A stretch of DNA of 64,000 bases from Bosea sp. F3-2 (lineage in GTDB: Bacteria > Pseudomonadota > Alphaproteobacteria > Rhizobiales > Beijerinckiaceae), in assembly GCF_008253865.1 (NCBI RefSeq), contig NZ_CP042331.1, positions 1,798,001 to 1,862,000 on the forward strand, in the 5' to 3' direction. Position 1 is the stretch's first letter. Every line of letters begins with the position of its first letter. Shown here piece after piece: positions 23,971 to 31,269 of this stretch. The notes below the pieces were generated by a model, which did no database searches, was not told the origin of the DNA, and saw nothing but the letters and a program-made list of their open reading frames with translations. Position numbers and translations under genes: made by a program.

Positions 23971-24497
23971 ATCTGGAGTTCCACGCCGGCGAAACCGAGG
24001 CCGAATTGGACACCAAGAGCCCAGATGCCTTCCGAACCATCAGCGAGGTCGCCGAAGACCTCGACATCCCCCAACATGTGCTCCGTTTCTGGGAAACCCG
24101 CTTCAGCCAGATCAAGCCGCTGAAGCGCGGCGGCGGGCGCCGCTACTACCGGCCTGACGATGTCGCCCTGCTCAAGGGCATCCGGCGCCTGCTCTACGGC
24201 GAAGGCTACACGATCAAGGGCCTCCAGCGCATTCTGAAGGAACAGGGGCCGCGTCATGTTCAGGCGATCGGCCGCGGTGCGCCGATCGGCGCCGCCAGCG
24301 GCGCTCCGGTCTCGGCCGCCGCCGAAGGCCCCTCCGCCATGCCGGCCGACGAGGCACCGGGCTGGACATCGCCGCGCACTCAGACCGTCCCTGAGGGGCT
24401 CGACGACATCACCGTGCTCACCGCGGTGATGAACGAGCTCGGCGAATGCCGGCGGATCCTTGAGCGCGCCCTGGAACCGGCCGCCGACGCTTCCTGA
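23967..24497 (+). CDS. MerR-family transcriptional regulator
   Basis: 176 residues from GTG 23967, overlapping the ihfA stop (GTGA). The MerR winged helix is at about residues 24-95: 'FRTISEVAEDLDIPQHVLRFW', 'ETRFSQIKPLKRGGGRRYY' and 'DDVALLKGIRRLLYGEGYTI'. The middle is a low-complexity Ala/Pro/Gly linker, and the short C-terminal helix 'VLTAVMNELGECRRILERAL' probably dimerises. This ihfA-linked MerR protein is conserved in alphaproteobacteria; its effector is not known. Confidence 0.9.
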   Translation: MNLEFHAGETEAELDTKSPDAFRTISEVAEDLDIPQHVLRFWETRFSQIKPLKRGGGRRYYRPDDVALLKGIRRLLYGEGYTIKGLQRILKEQGPRHVQAIGRGAPIGAASGAPVSAAAEGPSAMPADEAPGWTSPRTQTVPEGLDDITVLTAVMNELGECRRILERALEPAADAS

Positions 24498-24640
24498 CCA
24501 GGTCTTGCGATCCGGCTTAGTGCGTTTGCATCCGCGCAGGCGGAGCCGTTCTTGATCACAACGCCACGAGCCATAGCTTCAAGGCCCGAGGATGAACTCG
24601 GACAACTCCCCTATCGGGCGCGTGCTCTAGGAGCGCTGGA

Positions 24641-24958
24641 ATGGCTTGGCTCTATCTCTTTGTCGCGGGCCTGTTCGAGGTCGGATGGGCGATCGGCCTG
24701 AAATACACGCAAGGTTTCACCCGGCTGCTACCGACGCTGTTCACGGCGATCAGCATGGTCGTCAGCCTCGGACTTCTCGGGCTGGCATTGAAATCTCTGC
24801 CAGTCGGCACTGCCTATGCGGTCTGGACCGGCATCGGCACGATCGGAACGGCGATCCTCGGCATCATCCTGCTCGGCGAACCGGCGGTCGTCCTGCGCCT
24901 TCTCTGCATCGGCTTGATCGTCGCCGGAATCGTCGGGCTCAAGCTGGTTTCAGCATGA
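24641..24958 (+). CDS. gdx: Gdx/SugE-type SMR exporter
   Basis: 105 residues, four helices. 'GLFEVGWAIGLKYTQGFTRL' contains the membrane Glu and the GW/GLKYT pattern of the SugE (Gdx) subgroup, and 'ALKSLPVGTAYAVWTGIGTI' is nearly the E. coli SugE sequence as I remember it. Gdx proteins export guanidinium; older work calls them quaternary-ammonium exporters. I looked for a guanidine riboswitch in 24498-24640 and did not recognise one. GAGCGCTGG precedes the start, a modest ribosome site. Confidence 0.85.
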   Translation: MAWLYLFVAGLFEVGWAIGLKYTQGFTRLLPTLFTAISMVVSLGLLGLALKSLPVGTAYAVWTGIGTIGTAILGIILLGEPAVVLRLLCIGLIVAGIVGLKLVSA

Positions 24959-24967
24959 GGAACTGGC

Positions 24968-25135
24968 TCAGCGGCGCCAGGCCTCCGGCCAGTAGCCGCC
25001 ACGGTCCAGCGCGACGATCAGGATGACGATCGCGAGCGTCACCAAGATCGTCATCAGCTTCGCATTCCATGGCACGCCCCGGCCGATCAACCAGATCAGG
25101 CTCAGGCCGATGATGAGAGGGATCACGATCTCCAT
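24968..25135 (-). CDS. 55-residue two-helix membrane protein
   Basis: An open frame from ATG 25135 to TGA 24968. It begins MEIVIPLIIGLSLIWLIGRG, continues with VPWNAK, then a second helix 'LMTILVTLAIVILIVALDRG' and ends GGYWPEAWRR. The two clean helices, hydrophilic turn and basic tail are hard to explain by chance, whereas overlapping frames give arginine-rich nonsense. It is convergent with gdx (10-bp gap). Function unknown. Confidence 0.6.
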   Translation of the reverse strand: MEIVIPLIIGLSLIWLIGRGVPWNAKLMTILVTLAIVILIVALDRGGYWPEAWRR

Positions 25136-25241
25136 GTCGGGATCGTAGCCCGCGCATCAGCCGCACCGCAATCGCCCTCCGCCTCGCGAGCCCGCCGCCC
25201 TGGTGGCGTTCTCTACCGTTCGGCGCCACCCCAGCCGTTGG

Positions 25242-26201
25242 TCAGGCGCCCTCTTCCGCCGGAGCTTTCGGCGGCGGGTTGCGCCCGATCGGGAGGCCGC
25301 CCTCAATCAGCGGCCGCAGCTTCCCAACTTCAACGGCAAGGAAATCGAGGAACAGCCGAACCCTGGGCGTGTGCCGCAGATCCGGATGGGTGAGCAGCCA
25401 CAGATCGGCCGAGAGGTCGGGATCAGGCGGCGCCAGCCGCTTCAGGCCCGGGCGCGTGTCGCCGATGAAACAGGGCAGGAAGCCGACCCCGATACCCGCC
25501 TCGACCGCTTCCGCAAGCCCCAGCACGGTGTTGAGCTTGTAAACCACGCGTTCGGGCGCGACGTGGCGAGCGAGGTAGCGGACGGCGCTCAGCATGGTGA
25601 ACTGCTCGCCAAGCGAGATCCAGCTGCGCTCCCACAGGCTCTCCACGCCCGGCAATTCGGCATCGGAAAAATCGGCGGCACGACCATAAAGCGCCCAGGC
25701 GATGCGGGCAGGCTTGCGGCCGATCAGCGTTTCCGGCGGGTTGTCGGTGGCACGGATCGCGACATCGGCGTCGCGCTTGGACAGGTTCGCCGCCTGATTG
25801 CCGATCAGCATGTCGAGCCGGATATCCGGGCATTGCCGGAGAAACTGCGCGAAGAGCGGCGTCAGCAGGTCGACCAACAGGGAATCGTTGGTGGCAACGC
25901 GCAACTCGCCGGCAGGCTTGATCTCCTGTCCGGCGAGCTTGCGGGCAAAGGCGGTGATGTCGTCGTCGACGCGCCCCGCGAGCTGGACCATCTCCTCGCC
26001 GGTCGGCGTCGCGACATAGCCGCTGCGGTGGCGCTCGAACAGCCTGACGCCAAGCGCCTCCTCGATCTGGCCGAGGCGGCGGAAGACGGTCGAGTGATTG
26101 ACGCCGAGCGCTGCGGCAGCTGCCGGCAGCGCTCGTTTCTCGGCGATAGCCTTGATCAGGCGAAAATCATCCCAGGCCAAGGGTGTCGCGGATTGATTCA
26201 T
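25242..26201 (-). CDS. LysR-family transcriptional regulator
   Basis: 319 residues from ATG 26201 (MNQSATPLAWDDFRLIKAI). The winged helix at about 10-65 contains 'AAAALGVNHSTVFRRLGQIE' and 'LGVRLFERHRSGYVATPTGE'. The effector-binding domain follows (GELRVATNDSLLVDLLTP onward). It lies 46 bases downstream of the DoxX gene on the same strand, so the two may be cotranscribed. Its likely targets are the divergent DoxX and ring-cleaving dioxygenase genes. Effector unknown, plausibly a quinone or phenolic compound (inference from neighbours). Confidence 0.88.
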   Translation of the reverse strand: MNQSATPLAWDDFRLIKAIAEKRALPAAAAALGVNHSTVFRRLGQIEEALGVRLFERHRSGYVATPTGEEMVQLAGRVDDDITAFARKLAGQEIKPAGELRVATNDSLLVDLLTPLFAQFLRQCPDIRLDMLIGNQAANLSKRDADVAIRATDNPPETLIGRKPARIAWALYGRAADFSDAELPGVESLWERSWISLGEQFTMLSAVRYLARHVAPERVVYKLNTVLGLAEAVEAGIGVGFLPCFIGDTRPGLKRLAPPDPDLSADLWLLTHPDLRHTPRVRLFLDFLAVEVGKLRPLIEGGLPIGRNPPPKAPAEEGA

Positions 26202-26247
26202 CCGCGCACTCTTGGCCAAGGTTTCGGTCCCAGCAAGTGCCGCTTGC

Positions 26248-26673
26248 TCAGGCAATAGCGGGCTTCGCCTGCCAATCGCTGCGGCCGGACTTCAGCGCCA
26301 GCGCGCCGTCGCCGATCAGGGCATGGGCGAAGGCGACGAGCGCCAGGAAAGCGGGGTATTCCCAACCACCATTCGGAGCGTTGAAGACCCAGCCATTCGG
26401 GGCATGAACTGCGAGCGCACCCAGCAGGACAGGGATCAGCGCCAGCGAGACATAGCGGCCGTAGAAGCCGACGAGGATGGCGATGCCGCCCAACAGCTCC
26501 GCAAGCATGATCGGCCAGGCGAGGAAGCCCGGCAGGCCGACCTGGCCGAGGAAGCCGGTGAAGCCGGCGGGAGTGAAGATCACGAGCTTGAGATAGGCGT
26601 GGGCGATGAACATCAGGCCGAGCGCAACGCGCAGGCCAAGAGCGCCATAAGGAGCAAGACGAGAGTCGATCAT
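26248..26673 (-). CDS. DoxX-family membrane protein (MhqP-like)
   Basis: 141 residues from ATG 26673, with AGGAGG at ideal spacing; a longer frame starting at 26739 has no support. Four membrane helices: 'ALGLRVALGLMFIAHAYLKL', 'FLAWPIMLAELLGGIAILVG', 'YVSLALIPVLLGALAVHAPN' and 'EYPAFLALVAFAHALIGDGA'. This is the DoxX/SURF4-like fold. In Bacillus subtilis the DoxX protein MhqP is cotranscribed with the ring-cleaving dioxygenase MhqO, and here the homologues are divergent neighbours. Confidence 0.87.
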   Translation of the reverse strand: MIDSRLAPYGALGLRVALGLMFIAHAYLKLVIFTPAGFTGFLGQVGLPGFLAWPIMLAELLGGIAILVGFYGRYVSLALIPVLLGALAVHAPNGWVFNAPNGGWEYPAFLALVAFAHALIGDGALALKSGRSDWQAKPAIA

Positions 26674-26765
26674 GGTGGTGCCTCCTGAAAACGGGACCGG
26701 TTGGTCTCGAGGCAAGATTTTGGGCAAGCGACGACGCAAATCAAATTGTAAATCAGCGCATCATA

Positions 26766-26783
26766 CATTGCGCGGATGCAATG
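26766..26783. promoter_or_regulatory. candidate LysR-type binding site
   Basis: CATTGC (26766-26771), six-base spacer GCGGAT, GCAATG (26778-26783): a perfect 6-bp dyad in the 193-bp divergent gap between the DoxX and dioxygenase genes. The nearby sequence (26730-26765) is AT-rich. The length and spacing suit a T-N11-A type LysR box, but binding is an inference. Confidence 0.4.
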
Positions 26784-26866
26784 AAATCCCTCTGGCGCTT
26801 TGCCGCTTCCGGGCCAATGTTTCGGCCAACAGGGCAGCGGCCCACAGTTTACGGAGGAACCAGACC

Positions 26867-27799
26867 ATGCAGATCAACGGCCTTCACCACGTCACCGCCA
26901 TTTCCGGCCCGGCGCGCCGCAATCTCGATTTCTACAACCGCGTGCTCGGCCTGCGCCTCGTCAAGAAGACGGTGAACTTCGACGATCCCGGCACCTATCA
27001 CCTCTATTTCGGCGACGCCGATGCAGCGCCGGGCTCGATCCTGACCTTCTTCCCGTGGGAGCATGCCGCTCCCGGCCGGCTCGGCGTCGGTGAGACCCAG
27101 GAGACGGTCTTCCGGGTTCCCGAAGGCTCGATCGGCTTCTGGACCCACCGCTTCGTCGAGCTCGGCGTGCCGCATGAGGCTCCGGCCAAGCGCTTCGGCG
27201 AGACTGTCCTGAGCTTCCGCGATCCGGACGGGATGAGGCTCGCCCTCGTCGGCCTGCCGGGCGTCGAGAAGGAGCCGGCCTGGTCCGAGGGCGGCATCGC
27301 GCCGGAAAACGCCATCCGTGGCTTCCACAGCGTCAGCCTGCTGCTGGCCGATGCGGCCCCGACAGGCGCGATCCTGAGCGATGTCTTCGGCTTCACCGAG
27401 GCGGCCCGCGAGGGCACGCTGATCCGCTACGAGGCCAAGGGCACCGCGATTGGTGGCGTGATCGACCTGCGCGTCGCCGGTGGCTTCCTGCCGGCCCGCC
27501 AGGGCGCGGGCTCGGTCCATCACATCGCCTTCCGCGCCGGTGACGACGCCGCGCAGGAGGAGATGGTGCGCCGTCTCGCCGAGAACCATCGCATCCAGAC
27601 CACGGAGCAGCGCGACCGGAACTATTTCCGCTCCGTCTACTTCCGTGAGCCCGGCCATGTCCTGTTCGAGATCGCGACGGATGTCCCCGGCTTCGCTGTC
27701 GACGAGCCGGCCGCCGAGCTCGGCCGGGCACTGAAGCTGCCGGCGGGTCTCGAGGCTCATCGCAAGCAGATCGAGGCCGTTCTGCCGGAGCTTGCCTGA
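26867..27799 (+). CDS. ring-cleaving dioxygenase, VOC/glyoxalase fold (MhqO-like)
   Basis: 310 residues from ATG 26867 behind ACGGAGGA. Two tandem vicinal-oxygen-chelate modules: N-terminal 'INGLHHVTAISGPARRNLDF' (metal His) with 'HLYFGDADAAPGSILTFFP', and a second from about 150 ('IRGFHSVSLLLADAAP') with 'GSVHHIAFRAG' (His) and 'REPGHVLFEIATD' (Glu). The family covers Bacillus MhqO and hydroquinone-type dioxygenases. It probably opens the ring of hydroquinones or catechols using Fe(II) and O2. It is followed by a carboxylesterase, matching the mhqO/mhqD association. Confidence 0.9.
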   Translation: MQINGLHHVTAISGPARRNLDFYNRVLGLRLVKKTVNFDDPGTYHLYFGDADAAPGSILTFFPWEHAAPGRLGVGETQETVFRVPEGSIGFWTHRFVELGVPHEAPAKRFGETVLSFRDPDGMRLALVGLPGVEKEPAWSEGGIAPENAIRGFHSVSLLLADAAPTGAILSDVFGFTEAAREGTLIRYEAKGTAIGGVIDLRVAGGFLPARQGAGSVHHIAFRAGDDAAQEEMVRRLAENHRIQTTEQRDRNYFRSVYFREPGHVLFEIATDVPGFAVDEPAAELGRALKLPAGLEAHRKQIEAVLPELA

Positions 27800-27805
27800 C
27801 CACCC

Positions 27806-27867
27806 CCTGCCGCCCGGCCGCAACCGGCGGGCGGCAGGAGATCACGCGGGCCGGACGACCGGCCCGC
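27806..27867. promoter_or_regulatory. two consecutive hairpins between mhqO-like and mhqD-like genes
   Basis: First stem: CCTGCCGCCCG (27806-27816) with CGGGCGGCAGG (27828-27838), 11 perfect pairs. Second: GCGGGCCG (27846-27853) with CGGCCCGC (27860-27867), 8 pairs. Neither is followed by a T run. They may attenuate, stabilise or process the transcript between the two genes. Confidence 0.5.
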
Positions 27868-27934
27868 AGCCCGACCGCCCTACCCGCCGTTTTCGGGGGC
27901 CGGGCGGCTCCGCTTCATGAAGGGAGAGATGACC

Positions 27935-28558
27935 ATGAGCGACACGAAGACCGATACGGATTTCGTCCATGTCTTCGAGCAGGGCAGCGATCCGGCCCGC
28001 AAGCCGCTGCTGCTCTTGCACGGCACCGGCGGCGACGAGCGCGATCTCCTCTCGCTCGGCCGCACGGTTGCGCCGGGGGCGAGCCTGCTCTCGCCGCGCG
28101 GCAAGGTGCTGGAAGGCACCGCGCCGCGCTTCTTCCGTCGGCTGGCCGAAGGCGTCTTCGACGAGGCCGATCTGCGCCGCCGCACCGATGAGCTGGCCGA
28201 TTTCGTGCTTAAGGCGCGGGAGCGCTATGGCCTCCCTGCCCCGATCGCGCTCGGCTTCTCGAACGGCGCCAATATCGCCGCAGCGATGCTGCTGCAGCGC
28301 CCGGAGGCTCTGGCCGGCGCGGCGCTGCTGCGAGCGATGATGCCGTTCACGGACGCGCCGCGCAGCGCCCTCAACGGCAAGCCGGTCCTGGTGCTGTCGG
28401 GGGCGCTCGACCCGATCGTGCCCGCGGCCAATGCCGAGGGCCTGGCTTGCCAGCTCGAGGACAGCGGCGCGCAGGTGGAACATCGCGTCCTGCCGGCCGG
28501 GCATGGCCTCGGCCAGGCCGATCTCGGCCTGCTGCGCGACTGGCTGGCGCGTGTCTGA
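27935..28558 (+). CDS. alpha/beta hydrolase, carboxylesterase type (MhqD-like)
   Basis: 207 residues from ATG 27935 with AAGGGAGA ahead; an ATG at 27917 has no ribosome site. Triad: Ser in 'ALGFSNGANIAAAM', Asp in 'LSGALDPIVP', His in 'LPAGHGLGQAD'. 'LLLHGTGGDERDLL' forms the oxyanion loop. It belongs to the phospholipase/carboxylesterase family that includes B. subtilis MhqD, which is induced by quinones. It likely hydrolyses an ester formed after ring opening, or detoxifies a conjugate (inference). Confidence 0.88.
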   Translation: MSDTKTDTDFVHVFEQGSDPARKPLLLLHGTGGDERDLLSLGRTVAPGASLLSPRGKVLEGTAPRFFRRLAEGVFDEADLRRRTDELADFVLKARERYGLPAPIALGFSNGANIAAAMLLQRPEALAGAALLRAMMPFTDAPRSALNGKPVLVLSGALDPIVPAANAEGLACQLEDSGAQVEHRVLPAGHGLGQADLGLLRDWLARV

Positions 28559-28600
28559 GGAAGGCGGCGGGTTCTCCCGCCGCCGCTCCGGCACATACTG

Positions 28601-28717
28601 TCAGCCCGCGAGCGGAACGATGATCGCCAAGGCCACGGCAACGACGACGAGGGCGCGCAGCAGCACGGCGCGGTGACTCGAAAGTGGAACATCCAACGTA
28701 CGCGACAGAGCACGCAT
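28601..28717 (-). CDS. 38-residue single-helix membrane protein (candidate)
   Basis: Open frame from ATG 28717 to TGA 28601. GGGAG lies about 7 bases ahead of the start. The peptide begins MRALSRTLDVPLSSHRAV and then has one hydrophobic helix 'LLRALVVVAVALAIIVPLAG'. It is convergent with the carboxylesterase gene (42-bp gap). No family recognised. Small size keeps confidence low. Confidence 0.4.
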   Translation of the reverse strand: MRALSRTLDVPLSSHRAVLLRALVVVAVALAIIVPLAG

Positions 28718-28888
28718 GACCGACTCCCATCAACGCGACAATGGCTGATGGTGACCTAGCGTTAGGTCAATTGGCAAGCGGCGCTGCCCCGGCAAAGGTG
28801 GACAACCGCGTTTCAGGCTGTTCGCGGCACCAGGAAAAAGCTGCCAGCGGCTACGCTAGAACCTGCTGATTTTACGCGGAAACACGCC

Positions 28889-28985
28889 GTCATCCCGGGC
28901 TTGACCCGGGATCCATGCCAGAGCGCTTCCGAGGAAGGTTCAGGCATGGATCCCGGATCTCCGCTTCGCTTCGTCCGGGATGACC
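28889..28985. repeat. intergenic palindromic repeat (CGTCATCCCGG type)
   Basis: GTCATCCCGG at 28889 matches CCGGGATGAC at 28976-28985, with inner arms GGATCCATGCC and GGCATGGATCC. Flanking it further out are an imperfect pair, AACCTGCTGATTTTACG near 28860 and AAACGCAGCAGGCTCTAAC near 28999. It fills the gap before the methyltransferase gene end and may act as its terminator. Confidence 0.85.
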
Positions 28986-29012
28986 CGCGCTTCCAGGAAA
29001 ACGCAGCAGGCT

Positions 29013-29831
29013 CTAACCTCTGTCCTTGCGGACCACGGCATAGGCATAGGTCGTGACGAGATTCCAGCCGGTGCGGGCCGCAAGCGCGTTGAAAGCGTGG
29101 TCGAGCTGCTTCAGGCCCGGCATCCGATCGAAATAGCCGTGCCCCCAGAAGCGCTGAATATGGACGTCGGTGAAGCCGGCCCGGTTCAGCATCGGGGTCA
29201 GCAGCGCGGGATTGCCGCGGCACCAGTCATAGAGCGCCGGGAATTTCGGGTCGCCGCCGCCCTCGCGCCGCGCCGGAAAGAGCGCGTGGACGATGGCGCG
29301 AGAGGCCGTCTCGGGCAGGATATGGTTCAGCGCGAAGACCGGCGCCCACAGCGTCGGGAAGAAGGTCAGCGCGACACCGCCGGGCGCCAGCAGCGCGTTG
29401 ATGTTGCGCCAGGCCTGCTCGACGCCGTCGATATGCTCGAAGACCATGCGCGAGACCATCATGTCGTAGCTTCCGCGCGCGACATCCGGCTCCGAAAGAT
29501 CGCCAGCGATATCGAAGCAGGCCGTCTTCAGGCCCGGCGACGTCAAGGCAAGCTCGCCGGCGTCGATATCGTTGACGATGAACTCGATGCCGGCGGCCGC
29601 CGCCTGTTCCTTCGTGAACAGCGGATCCCGCCCACCGCCGATCTCGCAGATGCGGCGCAGGCCGAACTGGCGCGCCAGGGCGAGGATCGTCGGCTCGTAA
29701 TTGTCCCATGCCCATTGCGAGTGCCAGTCCGGCCCAACGCGCTGAAAATATTCGGCCATGGAGCCCGTTGCGGGCCCTAAGGCCCGCGAGGCCGGCTGCA
29801 GGCGAGCCGGCGCCATGCTTGCCAGGGACAT
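29013..29831 (-). CDS. class I SAM-dependent methyltransferase
   Basis: 272 residues from ATG 29831, with GGAGG upstream; an alternative ATG lies 12 codons earlier. SAM motif I is 'RICEIGGGRDPLF' and motif II is 'GIEFIVNDIDAGEL'. 'SYDMMVSRMVFEHIDGVEQA' and 'NINALLAPGGVALTFFPTLW' are the post-I and motif III regions of the Methyltransf_11/25 group. The C-terminal half carries aromatic residues that may shape the substrate pocket. Acceptor unknown. No operon partner. Confidence 0.82.
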   Translation of the reverse strand: MSLASMAPARLQPASRALGPATGSMAEYFQRVGPDWHSQWAWDNYEPTILALARQFGLRRICEIGGGRDPLFTKEQAAAAGIEFIVNDIDAGELALTSPGLKTACFDIAGDLSEPDVARGSYDMMVSRMVFEHIDGVEQAWRNINALLAPGGVALTFFPTLWAPVFALNHILPETASRAIVHALFPARREGGGDPKFPALYDWCRGNPALLTPMLNRAGFTDVHIQRFWGHGYFDRMPGLKQLDHAFNALAARTGWNLVTTYAYAVVRKDRG

Positions 29832-29997
29832 GATTGCTTTCGCCTCCGAGTGCTCGCGCTTCGGCATGTAAAATGATCCGGACCCCAGGCTCCCGCAATC
29901 TTAGTCTTAATGCAGGGTTAACTGAGGAACTGTCCGTCACATGGGACAAGGTCTCTCCGCAGGAGTTTCCCACGCAGCGAACGGCGCCTCTGCAGCG

Positions 29998-30921
29998 TCA
30001 GCGCGACGTGTCGGGGCGCTCAGGCAATGTCATCGCCACCACTCCGAGCACGACAAGGCCGAGACCGGTCCAGGCCGTCGAACTTAACCTCTCCCCGAGG
30101 AAAACGATGCCGATGGCCACGCCGATCGGCACGCGCAGATAGGACACGGCCGTGGTCCCGACCGAACCGAGCGTGCGGATCAGGCGGAAATAGATCGCGA
30201 AGGCAAGCGCCGTCGAGAAGACCGAGAGCGCCAGCAACGCCAGGATCGAATCCTGCGACGGTGCCAGCATCCAGGGCCGATCGACGATCAGCGCCGCTGG
30301 GATCAGCAGCGCCGTGCCCGTCAGCATCGAGCCCGCGGCCGGCAATAGCGGGTCCAAGCCGGCGAAATTGCGCCCGAAAAGCGCAGCGCAGGCATAGGCA
30401 ACGGTCGCCGCGACGATGGCGAGTTGCGGCAAGACCGCATGGCCGAGGCCGGAGAAGGCATCGACGCCGACGATCAGACTGACGCCTGCTATGCCGGCCG
30501 CGACTCCAAGTCCCTTGCGCCAGTCCGGGCGCTGTCCCCGCATCAGCACCAGCGAGATCAGGAAGACGAAGACCGGCGTGGTGCCGTTGAGGATCGAGGC
30601 AAGGCCTGCATCGACGCTGCGTTCGGCCCAGGCGATCAGGGTGAAAGGCACGACGCTGTTGAGCAGGGCCTGCGTCAGAAAGCGCCGCCAGATGGTCGCG
30701 TCCCGCGGTATCCGCAAGCCGCGCCAGCGAATGACCGCGAGCAGGATCAGGCCCGCGATCAGCGTGCGCGCGGCGATCAGGGTCAGCGGCGGGATCGTCT
30801 CCACGCCGATCTTGATGAAGGTGTAGGAGCCGCCCCAGAGCGTGGCGAGCAGGAGCAGCAGGGCGAGTTCGGTAGAGCGGTTCGGCACGGCGGCCGGGCT
30901 ATCGAGCGCTTGCGTGGACAT
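29998..30921 (-). CDS. EamA-family (DMT) transporter
   Basis: 307 residues from ATG 30921 behind GAGGAGA. Ten helices in two EamA repeats: 'ATLWGGSYTFIKIGVETIPP' opens the first and 'VAYACAALFGRNFAGLDPLL' the second. Related to RhaT/RarD/YdcZ-type drug/metabolite exporters. A substrate cannot be given. Upstream lies the 348-bp gap with two repeats; downstream, the methyltransferase promoter region. Confidence 0.88.
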   Translation of the reverse strand: MSTQALDSPAAVPNRSTELALLLLLATLWGGSYTFIKIGVETIPPLTLIAARTLIAGLILLAVIRWRGLRIPRDATIWRRFLTQALLNSVVPFTLIAWAERSVDAGLASILNGTTPVFVFLISLVLMRGQRPDWRKGLGVAAGIAGVSLIVGVDAFSGLGHAVLPQLAIVAATVAYACAALFGRNFAGLDPLLPAAGSMLTGTALLIPAALIVDRPWMLAPSQDSILALLALSVFSTALAFAIYFRLIRTLGSVGTTAVSYLRVPIGVAIGIVFLGERLSSTAWTGLGLVVLGVVAMTLPERPDTSR

Positions 30922-31005
30922 GGTCTCTCCTCGGGTTGGCGAGACCATGCCAGCAACAGCGCGCGACAGCATGCGGCAACACTACGGTTTCGGCCGTAGC
31001 CTGCG

Positions 31006-31036
31006 AGCTTGATTCAAGAGGTTGCCGAGTTGATTC
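31006..31036. repeat. 31-bp dispersed motif, copy 1
   Basis: Starts AGCTTGATTCAAG and ends GTTGATTC. It matches 60641-60671 at 26 of 31 positions. In both places it lies just upstream of a CGTCATT-type palindrome, so the two probably form one composite intergenic repeat. Confidence 0.65.
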
Positions 31037-31099
31037 AAACGGGGCGCACAAGCCGTTGATCTGAAATTCCTTTCTGGCATCAACTCGAACGGCGATGCC

Positions 31100-31202
31100 G
31101 GCCGTCATTGCGAGGAGCGAAGCGACGAAGCAATCCAGGGGGACTGGGCAGAACGTCTCACCAATCCCCCTGGATTGCTTCGCTCCGCTCGCAATGACGG
31201 CC
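31100..31202. repeat. intergenic palindromic repeat (CGTCATTGCGAG type)
   Basis: Perfect 15-bp outer arms, GGCCGTCATTGCGAG (31100-31114) and CTCGCAATGACGGCC (31188-31202). Inner arms AAGCAATCCAGGGGG and CCCCCTGGATTGCTT close the stem around a 20-base loop. Very similar to the core of the composite at 46952-47254. Confidence 0.9.
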
Positions 31203-31223
31203 TTCCCTCGCACCAAAGAAGAA

Positions 31224-31243
31224 CCCGCGGCTTTCGCCGCGGG
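31224..31243 (-). terminator. hppA terminator
   Basis: CCCGCGGC (31224-31231), loop TTTC partly shared, GCCGCGGG (31236-31243). On the minus strand it is followed by TTCTTCTTT (complement of 31215-31223). It lies 26 bases after the hppA stop. Confidence 0.75.
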
Positions 31244-31269
31244 CTCGATTGCTGGAAGGATGTTTTCGA

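Larger units (their letters stand above)
30922..31269. other. 348-bp intergenic region with repeats
   Basis: Contents in order: the leader of the EamA gene (30922-31000), the 31-bp motif at 31006-31036, a palindromic repeat (31100-31202) and the hppA terminator (31224-31243). No coding frame is convincing. Confidence 0.7.

Noticed and set aside
24498..24640. Guanidine riboswitch before gdx
   Set aside because: I looked for the guanidine-I, -II and -III motifs and found none; the leader is only 143 bases and not strongly structured.
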